Source: an uncultured Atopobiaceae bacterium
GTDB taxonomy: Bacteria; Actinomycetota; Coriobacteriia; Coriobacteriales; Atopobiaceae
Assembly: GCA_947303905.1 (NCBI GenBank)
Contig: CAMYZR010000084.1
Location: 1 to 6,451, forward strand
Direction: 5' to 3'
Length of the DNA: 6,451 nucleotides
Shown piece after piece: positions 1-6,451 of this stretch; the stretch's first letter is position 1, and each line of letters starts with the position of its first letter. A program made the position numbers and the translations under genes. The notes beneath the pieces are model-generated. The model was not told where the DNA came from and searched no databases. It was given only the letters and a program-made list of their open reading frames with translations.

Positions 1-1
1 T

Positions 2-931
2 AAACAATCTGAGGATACCAGTGATGGTAGAAGCTCATCAGGTTGGGAGACTATGCTTCAGGCTCTACTTGATGCGGGTTTGCAGATAACAGGCACATGG
101 CCAATGCGTACAGAGATGGCTGTCAGAATGATTGCCTCTGGATCAAATGCGCTTGCCTCATCGATCGTACTTGTATGCCGTAGACGTGATGAGAAGGCGC
201 CGATAGCCACACGTCCTGAGTTCCAAAGAGAGCTACGTAGAACACTGAAACGCGGACTCGATGATCTAAGACAAGGGTCAATCGCACCGGTGGATATGGC
301 ACAAGCTTCCATTGGTCCCGGAATGGCTGCCTTCTCAAAGTATTCAAAAGTCATGGAGTCCGACGGCAGGCCGATGAGCGTTCGTACGGCCCTTGCGATG
401 ATTAATGAGCAGCTTGACGCTCTCATGGGCGAGAGCGGTGAGGAACTGGACGCCGAGACCCGCTTCTGCCTGACCTGGTACGAACAATTCGGCTTCTCCA
501 AGGGTGATTTCGGCACCGCAGAGACGCTGCGCAACGCACGCGGCGCCGATTTCGGCGGGCTTGTCCGTGCGGGAGTTCTCGCCAACGAGCATGGCAAGAC
601 ATGGCTCGTTCGACCCCTGGACGTCGCCAACCCCGAGCAGGCGCGGCTGGCGCCATCGTGCTGGTCCGACCTCATGTGCATGGTCGCCGCGCTTGAGGGC
701 AGAGGTGGCATCGACGGTGCGGCCCAGGCGGCGATGCTCCTTGACGAGGTGAGGGCGGAGCGGGCCAAGTCGCTCGCGTACCTTCTCTTCCAGGCGGCAG
801 AGAACGGCAAGCGTACCGAGGATGCTACCTGGTTCAACGACCTCGTGACTTCCTGGTCCGACATATCGGAGCGGGCGGAGCAGCTGAGGCGCTCCACGCC
901 CGTCCAGCAGCAACTCGACTTCAACGTGTAG
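2..931 (+). CDS. DUF1156-type adenine-specific DNA methylase, C-terminal part (5' truncated by window edge)
   Basis: The frame is open from base 2, so the Met codon at 53 is internal; 309 residues are visible. The diagnostic stretch is at visible residues 15-60: a Trp-Glu-containing helix, then LLDAGLQITGTWPMRTE, then SNALASSIVLVCRRR. This is the typical block after the catalytic core of DUF1156 methylases, which are N6-adenine methyltransferases using SAM and are found beside DUF499 ATPases in phage-defence loci. The core itself (DPPY and SAM motifs) must lie upstream and cannot be checked here. The remaining ~245 residues are a helical C-terminal extension, perhaps for target recognition or partner binding (inference). 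The likely role is marking self DNA for the defence system. The stop TAG overlaps the next gene's ribosome binding site, which implies tight co-expression. G+C rises from about 49% (1-360) to about 66% (421-720) within the gene. Confidence 0.85.
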   Translation, partial: KQSEDTSDGRSSSGWETMLQALLDAGLQITGTWPMRTEMAVRMIASGSNALASSIVLVCRRRDEKAPIATRPEFQRELRRTLKRGLDDLRQGSIAPVDMAQASIGPGMAAFSKYSKVMESDGRPMSVRTALAMINEQLDALMGESGEELDAETRFCLTWYEQFGFSKGDFGTAETLRNARGADFGGLVRAGVLANEHGKTWLVRPLDVANPEQARLAPSCWSDLMCMVAALEGRGGIDGAAQAAMLLDEVRAERAKSLAYLLFQAAENGKRTEDATWFNDLVTSWSDISERAEQLRRSTPVQQQLDFNV

Positions 932-935
932 GAGG
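931..935 (+). promoter_or_regulatory. Ribosome binding site GGAGG for the DUF499 gene
   Basis: A perfect GGAGG begins at the last base of the methylase stop codon and sits 8 nt before ATG 944. It decides the start of the next gene: the GTG at 935 overlaps this site and so cannot be served by it. Confidence 0.8.
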
Positions 936-943
936 TGCAGGAC

Positions 944-3900
944 ATGGGAATCTCCACCAGCAACAACATGCTCATCGGCAACGCCTTCGACCTCATGCGC
1001 GAGCAGCTCGGCATGTACGAGATGCGCGAGTTTATCCGCTGCTACAAGGACGGCTGGTGGCGAGACGGCGTGCATGGGCATCTCTATGAGGACCAGCGGC
1101 GGGACGTTCTTCCAGCCACTGCCACTGATGATATGGCGTGTGTCGACTCCCTTGATGTTCTTCTGATGCTCAGGCTCATCAAACAGTCTTGGAACGATGT
1201 GTTCCGAGCTGTCATGGACCGCAGGACCAACAACTGGGTCGGCAACGTCATCGACGCCCGCAACGACTGGGCCCATGCCACTGGAGACGGCATCTCCGAC
1301 GAGGACGCCGTGGACTACCTGCGCGCAATGGTGCGCATCATGGACCAGATAGACCCCGAGACGGCCAGCGCCATCAACGACTACAAGCAGGAGATCGAGT
1401 CCCGCCACCAGGTGACCGTCGCCGCCGAACCCAGACCCGCGCCAGCGGCGGACACATCGCTCGTCCGCGAGTCCCCGCTCTCCAACCCGACGGCGATCGC
1501 GCTGCGCGCATGGCGCACCGTGGTGGCCCCGAAGGACGACGTGGCACGCGGGCAGTTCAAGACTGCGGAGTTCGCGCTCGACCTCGCGACCATCGCCAAG
1601 GGAGACGCCCGGGACGAGTACCAGAGGCCCAAGGAGTTCTTCTCCCGCACCTACATCACCGAGGGAATGAAGTCTCTGCTCATCACCGCACTCAAGCGAG
1701 TGTCTCTCGAGGACGATGATGATGGGGACCCCGTGGTGGAGCTCAAGACCGCCTTTGGCGGTGGCAAGACGCACAGCATGCTGGCCGTCTACCACCTGAT
1801 GCGCAACGCAAAGATCGCGCGCGAGCTGCCCGGCATCGCCGAGGTCATGGACGAGGCTCGCGTACCTGCGCTGCCCGAAAAGGTCTACGTCGCGACACTC
1901 GTGGGCACCGACCTCGAGCCCGCCAACTTCAAGAACCCAGCCTTCCTCAAGGGCAAGGTGAACACGCTCTGGGGCGAGATGGCGTACCAGCTTTGCCTAC
2001 AGAAGGGTGACCCGGAGCCGTACTCCATCATCCGCCCCTCGGACAGCAAGAGTATCGCTCCCGGGACGGACGCGCTCGTACGCTTCTTCAACGCCATCGG
2101 GCCCTGCGTTATCCTGATGGACGAGTTCGTGGTGTATGCCCGAAACCTTTACGGAAACGACAACAAGAACCTGCCCGCAGGCACCTTCGCGAACGTGCTC
2201 TCCTTCGTGCAGCAGCTGACCGAGGCCGTTAAGCGCACCGACAACTGCATGCTCATAGCCTCGCTGCCCGCGAGCGAGCGCGAGCTTGGCGACGAGGGTG
2301 GCGTCGAGGCGTTGCGCCGCGTGGAGCGGGTCTTCGGTCGCATCAACACCATATGGCGCGCTGCCACCAACGAGGAGGGCTTCGAGATCGTGAAGCGTCG
2401 CCTTTTCAAGGACTACGACACTCGCCTGGCCGGGCCCGTGGTAGACGCCTTCATGGAGTACTACCGGAGCGACCCCGACAAGTTCCCGCTGGAGTGCCGA
2501 GAGGCTGACTACCGGCATCGGATGCTGAGGTGCTACCCCATACATCCGCAGGTGTTCGACCGACTGTACAACGACTGGTCCACACTCGACAACTTCCAGC
2601 GCACGCGTGGCGTGCTGAGGCTCATGGCGACCGTCATCCACAAGCTGTGGGACGCGAACGACGCCGACCCGCTCATCATGCCGGGATCCATCGACTACTC
2701 CGACGGCCGCATCAAGGAGGAAGTGTTCCAGTACCTCGACCCTGCCTGGAACGCGGTAGTGGACGGGGACGTCGACGGCGAGGGTTCCATGCCCGCACAG
2801 ATTGACAACACACCCGGTCGCTTCTCGCGGTCGCGTGCTGCACGGAGGGTGGCAAGGACCGTCTTCCTGGGCAGCGCGCCGACGGCACGAGGAGCCAACC
2901 TGCGCGGCCTCGATGTGTCTGATATCCGACTTGGGGCGGCAGTGCCTGGCACGGACGTGACCGTGTACGACGACGCCCTCAACAAGATGCGCGACGAGCT
3001 GAGCTACCTCTACACCACGGGGACTCGGTACTGGTTCGACACTCATCCCACGTTGGAGAAGACCGCCCGCAAGTACGCTGCCGAGTTCGACGCGGGTGCG
3101 GTGGACTCCGAGGTCGTGCATGTGATACAGCTGGCCGAGCGGCAGACGTCAAGCGGCTTCGCGTCGGTCTACGTGTGCCCTGCAAGCACGCTCGAGGTGC
3201 CCGACAGCCGAGACCTTGCGCTGGTGATCATCCCGCCCTCACGCTTGCAAGGACGTGATGCCGAGGGGTCACCGGCTGTGGCCTTTGCGACAGACATTCT
3301 GACGTATCGCGGCGAGAGTCTGCGCACCAACCGGAACATGCTACTCTTCGCCGCGGCAAGCGGCAACGAACTTCGCGAGGCGCGGGACGCTGTGAGGCGC
3401 TCGCTCGCATGGCAGCGCATTGACGCAGAAGCCGACGGGCTCGACCTGACCAAGACCGCTCGTGCTGAGGCTAAGAGCAAGTTGGGTGCCTCGCAGGACC
3501 GTGCGAAGCGCCTCGTGATGCAAGCGTATCGGTGGCTGCTCTCACCCTCGCAGGATGCTGGTGATTTGAGGAGCATCGAGTGGGACCCCAAGCCGATAAC
3601 TGGCTCTGACGGAATCTCCAAGCGTGCCTTCGATCGCGCGGCAAGGGACGAGCTGGTACTGACGGACTACTCGCCGTTCCTGCTGAGCCATGACCTCGAC
3701 TCGATGCTCTGGAACGGTCGCGACCACATGAGCGCGTCCGAGCTGGTGGACGACTACTGCCGCTACCTGTACCTGAGGAGGCTGGCCGACTCCGGCGTGC
3801 TGCGCTCCTGTCTTGAGCGCGGGGTGGAGAGTGGCGACTACTTCGCCTACGCCGACGGTTGGGACGAGGGGAAGGGGCGCTATGCCGGCTTGAGAATGGG

Positions 3901-4315
3901 GCCCGAGATGGGACGCCCGCATGTCGACCTGAGCAGCGGGCTTGTCGTCCAGGGCACCATTGCGCTGAGACAGCTGGCCTTTGGTCGTGGAGACGATGAC
4001 GGTGATGGCGGAGGCCAGGGTGGCGACAACGGCGGCCATGATGACGGCGATGGTGACAACGGCGGTGGCGTCACTCCGCCTGTAGAACTCGTCCATGAGG
4101 TGAGGCTTGAGGCATCGCTCGACAAGCTAGCGGCTGGTATGGAGGTCGGCGACATCGTGGCTGAGATTCTGCAGCAGCTGTACGACCTCGGTGGCGTGAG
4201 TGCAGAGCTGACCTTCTCAGCGATTGTTGACGTGGCTGATGGCGTAGACGAGAAGACTATGCGGGTTGTGCGGGAGAACGCGAACACGCTGGGGGTTACG
4301 CTGAGGACGAAATAG
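944..4315 (+). CDS. DUF499 AAA-type ATPase with N-terminal Swt1-type HEPN domain
   Basis: This is a 1123-residue protein; ATG 944 was chosen over GTG 935 because of the GGAGG 8 nt upstream. Residues ~8-140 match the Swt1-family HEPN domain: an LMREQLG helix, SWNDVFR at 82-88, and R106-N-D-W-A-H111, which fits the HEPN Rx4H RNase signature. A Pro/Ala-rich linker (~150-175) leads to DUF499, with W190, an FSRTYIT strand near 233, Walker A TAFGGGKTH at 269-277, Walker B VILMDE at 389-394, a sensor-like LIASLPAS near 437, and the family motif YWFDTHP at 696-702. A Gly/Asp-rich linker (1014-1042) precedes a small C-terminal domain typical of the family. Known: DUF499 proteins accompany DUF1156 methylases in anti-phage loci. 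Inferred: a cytoplasmic ATP-driven motor or switch, with the HEPN domain as a possible RNA-cleaving effector. Codon use is very GC3-rich (37 of the first 39 codons), unlike the genes downstream. Confidence 0.92.
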   Translation: MGISTSNNMLIGNAFDLMREQLGMYEMREFIRCYKDGWWRDGVHGHLYEDQRRDVLPATATDDMACVDSLDVLLMLRLIKQSWNDVFRAVMDRRTNNWVGNVIDARNDWAHATGDGISDEDAVDYLRAMVRIMDQIDPETASAINDYKQEIESRHQVTVAAEPRPAPAADTSLVRESPLSNPTAIALRAWRTVVAPKDDVARGQFKTAEFALDLATIAKGDARDEYQRPKEFFSRTYITEGMKSLLITALKRVSLEDDDDGDPVVELKTAFGGGKTHSMLAVYHLMRNAKIARELPGIAEVMDEARVPALPEKVYVATLVGTDLEPANFKNPAFLKGKVNTLWGEMAYQLCLQKGDPEPYSIIRPSDSKSIAPGTDALVRFFNAIGPCVILMDEFVVYARNLYGNDNKNLPAGTFANVLSFVQQLTEAVKRTDNCMLIASLPASERELGDEGGVEALRRVERVFGRINTIWRAATNEEGFEIVKRRLFKDYDTRLAGPVVDAFMEYYRSDPDKFPLECREADYRHRMLRCYPIHPQVFDRLYNDWSTLDNFQRTRGVLRLMATVIHKLWDANDADPLIMPGSIDYSDGRIKEEVFQYLDPAWNAVVDGDVDGEGSMPAQIDNTPGRFSRSRAARRVARTVFLGSAPTARGANLRGLDVSDIRLGAAVPGTDVTVYDDALNKMRDELSYLYTTGTRYWFDTHPTLEKTARKYAAEFDAGAVDSEVVHVIQLAERQTSSGFASVYVCPASTLEVPDSRDLALVIIPPSRLQGRDAEGSPAVAFATDILTYRGESLRTNRNMLLFAAASGNELREARDAVRRSLAWQRIDAEADGLDLTKTARAEAKSKLGASQDRAKRLVMQAYRWLLSPSQDAGDLRSIEWDPKPITGSDGISKRAFDRAARDELVLTDYSPFLLSHDLDSMLWNGRDHMSASELVDDYCRYLYLRRLADSGVLRSCLERGVESGDYFAYADGWDEGKGRYAGLRMGPEMGRPHVDLSSGLVVQGTIALRQLAFGRGDDDGDGGGQGGDNGGHDDGDGDNGGGVTPPVELVHEVRLEASLDKLAAGMEVGDIVAEILQQLYDLGGVSAELTFSAIVDVADGVDEKTMRVVRENANTLGVTLRTK
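3995..4066 (+). repeat. Imperfect direct repeats encoding a Gly/Asp linker in the DUF499 protein
   Basis: Two related units (3995-4036 and 4040-4066) share the pattern GATGACGGYGATGG followed by GACAACGGCGG. The first carries an extra Gly-Gly-Gln-Gly stretch. They encode the core of a flexible acidic linker (residues 1014-1042) ahead of the C-terminal domain. The repeats stay in frame, so they are coding microrepeats that could vary linker length by slippage. Confidence 0.7.
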
Positions 4316-4322
4316 AAAGAGC

Positions 4323-4326
4323 GGAG
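4323..4326 (+). promoter_or_regulatory. Ribosome binding site GGAG for the nuclease-like gene
   Basis: GGAG lies 5 nt before ATG 4332 in the short gap after the DUF499 stop. It favours ATG 4332 over the in-frame GTG at 4326, whose first base is the last base of this site. Confidence 0.6.
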
Positions 4327-4331
4327 TGGGC

Positions 4332-5372
4332 ATGGCATACGTGATCCGCTCATCAGAGCAGAACGCTTCGAGGGCTAACGAAATGGAGACTCGTGCCCTT
4401 CTCCACATGCTTAGCTTTCGAGAGGAATACGACGATATAAACTGCTTCGCCATCGACTTCTTCAATGACGTCACCGGCATGGACAACATGTCGCTGCGCC
4501 TTTACGACGTGCAGTCGAAAGCTGCCCGGTCAGGCCCGAAAGAAATCGGCCCCGAGCTGGTTACTCTCTTCAAGAATTACATCAGCGACTTCCACGACTA
4601 CTTTGTCGAAGAGGTGCTCTTTATCGGTGGCATCCGCAACAACCTGCTTGATGATAATGGCCTGACCGAGTTCCACTTCTCTGACCTAACGGAGGATGCG
4701 CAACGCGAGATTCGTTCATCATTTGAGCAGACATGCCTAAACAAGAGCTACATCGACAATGATGCCGTCACAACAGAGAATATCGAAGGGTTCTTGTCCG
4801 AAGTGGTGTTCATCGTATCCAAAGAATCCGTTGATGAATACATCATGCCCCTCATACAGGCCTCAGCGGTACTCATGCCCACTAGCGACGATCTCAGGGC
4901 AATCTTCAACGAGATTAAGAAGGCCCAAGTAGGCATCAAGACGCAATCCAAGGTTGAAGGTCTTGAAATCAATCATCCAGTGGACGTCTACCGCTACAAC
5001 CGCGTGCTAAAGAGGGAAAAGATTGAGCTGCTGGTCATCAGCAGGCTGATAAATCGAAATCCACTGGAAGCCGGCATTCCCTCTTGCTTTGCACCGATAT
5101 ACGCAACGATGCTTGAAGTAGCGCCTGAGGACGCCGAGGAAAACTTGGAAGATTGCCAGCATGAAGTTGCACGACAAATGTTTGCGGCCTCTGAGGCAAC
5201 AGCTTTCTGGACACTCCTCGATGAGGTTGTGACGGCAATCAAGAATAAGCCTGGTGCCGGCGTCGATGAGCTCTTCGCGTCTATTCGTCCGGAGACTCTG
5301 GCTGGCTGTAAGTTTCTGCATGCGCTCTCGGCGCAGTACTTTATAGCGATAGTCAAGGACGGTTTGGGCTGA
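4332..5372 (+). CDS. Probable ABC-3C effector: REase-fold (DUF4297/Cap4-like) nuclease domain with helical C-terminus
   Basis: This 346-residue soluble protein starts at ATG 4332; GTG 4326 would add two residues. I cannot place it in a named family by clear full-length similarity. Visible from the ATG start: an N-terminal helix with Glu-rich NEMETRALLHML (~16-27), a strand with AIDFFNDVTG (~40-49), then LRLYDVQSKA (~55-64). Acidic residues followed by Q-x-K two strands on is the arrangement of PD-(D/E)xK-type nucleases, including DUF4297/Cap4. The remainder (~90-346) is mostly helical without transmembrane segments, and could be the C-terminal assembly domain of ABC-3C effectors. Its stop overlaps the start of the SMC-like ATPase gene, as expected for effector and ATPase of one ABC-3C or Lamassu-like system. 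Predicted role: DNA cleavage once the ATPase partner senses invading DNA (inference). It might instead be the middle component of such a system. G+C (~50%) is well below the preceding gene. Confidence 0.6.
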   Translation: MAYVIRSSEQNASRANEMETRALLHMLSFREEYDDINCFAIDFFNDVTGMDNMSLRLYDVQSKAARSGPKEIGPELVTLFKNYISDFHDYFVEEVLFIGGIRNNLLDDNGLTEFHFSDLTEDAQREIRSSFEQTCLNKSYIDNDAVTTENIEGFLSEVVFIVSKESVDEYIMPLIQASAVLMPTSDDLRAIFNEIKKAQVGIKTQSKVEGLEINHPVDVYRYNRVLKREKIELLVISRLINRNPLEAGIPSCFAPIYATMLEVAPEDAEENLEDCQHEVARQMFAASEATAFWTLLDEVVTAIKNKPGAGVDELFASIRPETLAGCKFLHALSAQYFIAIVKDGLG

Positions 5373-5374
5373 TG
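5370..5374 (+). promoter_or_regulatory. TGATG stop-start overlap (translational coupling)
   Basis: The nuclease-like gene's TGA (5370-5372) shares its A with the ATPase gene's ATG (5372-5374). The nearest purine-rich site, AAGGA at 5355-5359, is 12 nt away and so poorly placed. Translation of the ATPase probably depends on terminating ribosomes, which would tie the amounts of the two proteins together. Confidence 0.75.
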
Positions 5375-6451
5375 GTAAGAATCGAAGCTTTCTATTTGGG
5401 CAACGGCGTTGAGTCATTCGTAGAGAAGGACTTCCATCAGCGCGTCAACGTGATTTGGAGTGATGACAACAACGTCGGCAAGACCATCGTCATGCAAGGC
5501 ATCATGTACGTATTAGGTTCCATGCCTTCGTTCCCGAAGAATTTCCCTCACCGAACCTGCATCTTTGTGGTGGACATAGATGTTGGTGGCCGCAAGCTAT
5601 CCATCCTGAGGAACAAGAACACCTACGCCGTTCTTGAAGATGGTGAGGTGCTCACGCTGGACAGTGTGGAAGCGTTTCGCGAGTACTGGTCAAGCAGCAT
5701 TGGTCATCTTCCCAGTATCGTTAAGAATGGCATGAACAAACGCGTGGGCCTAGAGCTCTACTCGCAGATGTATTTCGTCTCTCAAGACGCAAGGTCTTCT
5801 TCGCGAGTTCATGCTGGTCAATTCAACAAGGACGACTTCATCGAGATGGTCTACGCGATTAAGGGCCTTGACGCACGCGAACTCACGCCCCAAGAAGAGG
5901 CGGAACTTAAACGAAGGGCCGAAGATCTCAAGCAACAAAGAAAGTCACTTGAAAGACAAGCCAAAGTCCTTCGTGACAAAGATCCCGCGCTAGTACTCAT
6001 TAGTCCGACTGCCGACAGGGCCGAGATGGACGACCTGGTCGGAGAGCTGGCAAAGGCCAAGGAAGTTGTTGCTGATCTTCGTAAACAGCGGAACAGACTC
6101 CTACGTCGGCTGACCAAAAACGAAATCGTGCAGAAAGAGCTCAACTCACTGCGTATCGACATCAAGGCAGGACAGATCGTGTGTCTTGATTGCGGTTCCT
6201 CCCACATCGGATACAGAATGGCTGACTCAGGCTACACCTTTGACATAACTACGCCACAGATGAGAGACCAGATTTTAGCCTCCGTGCAGAAGCGTATCGA
6301 CGCATGCAACGCCGAACTCGCTCAGGTCAACGACGATCTTAGAGATGCCCAACGTCATCTGGAAAGCCTGTTTGAGGATAAGCCAGTCACGTTGGCGGAT
6401 GTCGTTGCCAGGCAAGAGGACTACGACAGCGAAAGGGATCTCGACGATCAG
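5372..6451 (+). CDS. SMC/Rad50-like ABC ATPase of an ABC-3C system, N-terminal part (3' truncated by window edge)
   Basis: ATG 5372 opens a frame of 360 codons with no stop before the window ends. Visible in order: an N-terminal strand (MVRIEAFYLGNG), strand NVIW then Walker A as SDDNNVGKT (30-38), helix MQGIMYVLG (41-49), a beta-rich stretch with VVDIDVGGRKLSILR (66-80), a Q-loop FVSQDA (135-140), then a charged coiled coil from about 170. CLDCG at 271-275 lies between the two coiled-coil arms (~175-268 and ~295-335) and resembles a Rad50 zinc hook or the CxxCG of ABC-3C ATPases. The C-terminal half (signature motif, Walker B, D-loop) should follow to the right of the window. Family role: an ATP-driven DNA-binding clamp or sensor that controls a partner effector; the coupled upstream gene is the obvious partner. 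Odd point: the first Walker A glycine is replaced by Asp31. G+C is about 48-50%, like its partner. Confidence 0.85.
   Translation, partial: MVRIEAFYLGNGVESFVEKDFHQRVNVIWSDDNNVGKTIVMQGIMYVLGSMPSFPKNFPHRTCIFVVDIDVGGRKLSILRNKNTYAVLEDGEVLTLDSVEAFREYWSSSIGHLPSIVKNGMNKRVGLELYSQMYFVSQDARSSSRVHAGQFNKDDFIEMVYAIKGLDARELTPQEEAELKRRAEDLKQQRKSLERQAKVLRDKDPALVLISPTADRAEMDDLVGELAKAKEVVADLRKQRNRLLRRLTKNEIVQKELNSLRIDIKAGQIVCLDCGSSHIGYRMADSGYTFDITTPQMRDQILASVQKRIDACNAELAQVNDDLRDAQRHLESLFEDKPVTLADVVARQEDYDSERDLDDQ

Noticed and set aside
53..55. Met codon as the start of the first gene
   Set aside because: The frame is open to the window edge, the residues before it (a Gly-Trp-Glu helix) belong to the conserved methylase block, and no ribosome binding site precedes it.
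935..937. GTG as the start of the DUF499 gene
   Set aside because: It overlaps the GGAGG that is ideally placed for ATG 944.
58..1014. Minus-strand open frame of 318 codons
   Set aside because: It covers the methylase region antisense and has Ser/Arg/Ala-rich composition. The plus strand there has clear family motifs.
344..1795. Long minus-strand open frame of 483 codons
   Set aside because: It is antisense to two clearly recognised genes, its product has low-complexity Val/His/Gly/Leu composition, and such frames are expected opposite GC3-rich coding DNA.
1997..3121. Minus-strand open frame of 374 codons
   Set aside because: It lies wholly opposite the DUF499 ATPase domain and shows no recognisable motif; it is a shadow of GC-rich codon use.
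3983..4069. GC-rich microrepeats as a CRISPR or regulatory array
   Set aside because: The units are short, imperfect, in frame and encode a Gly/Asp linker found at this place in DUF499 proteins; there are no spacers.
4316..4331. Terminator or promoter between the DUF499 gene and the nuclease-like gene
   Set aside because: The gap is only 16 nt with no hairpin or T-run, and I saw no convincing -35/-10 pair in the end of the DUF499 gene.
5851..6207. Minus-strand open frame of 118 codons near the right edge
   Set aside because: It is antisense to the coiled-coil part of the SMC-like ATPase and Ser/Arg/Leu-rich, as expected opposite a Glu/Lys/Arg-rich coil.

Overview
The window is protein-coding on the + strand almost end to end. 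It holds four co-directional genes whose junctions are 12 nt, 16 nt and a 1-nt TGATG overlap, so they read as one operon. The first gene runs off the left edge and the last runs off the right edge. The families point to an anti-phage defence island. High G+C with strong GC3 in the central genes and GGAGG-type ribosome binding sites would fit a high-GC Gram-positive such as an actinomycete or coriobacterium. That host guess is weak and rests on composition only.

Layout: (i) 2-931, the C-terminal part of a DUF1156-type adenine-specific DNA methylase; its catalytic core lies upstream. (ii) 944-4315, a DUF499 AAA-type ATPase with an N-terminal Swt1-type HEPN domain that keeps the Rx4H RNase signature. 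Together these are the methylase and ATPase of the defence type known as helicase-methylase-ATPase (Hma-like, from memory); no helicase lies in the window. (iii) 4332-5372, a protein with a probable restriction-endonuclease-like N-terminus (D...QSK) and a helical C-terminus. (iv) 5372-6451 and beyond, an SMC/Rad50-like ABC ATPase with Walker A, Q-loop, coiled coil and a CxxC hook. Genes iii and iv look like the effector and ATPase of an ABC-three-component (ABC-3C, Lamassu-like) system.

Inferred joint logic: the methylase would mark self DNA. The HEPN-ATPase would act as motor and possible RNA-cleaving effector. The SMC-like ATPase would sense foreign DNA or its replication intermediates and release the nuclease partner. 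Base composition is mosaic: about 49% G+C in the first 360 nt, about 66% from 421, high through 4315, then about 50% for genes iii-iv. This suggests modules of different origin joined together, with one apparent boundary inside the methylase gene. No RNA gene, CRISPR array, insertion sequence or convincing terminator was seen, and no stretch over 20 nt between the genes is non-coding.
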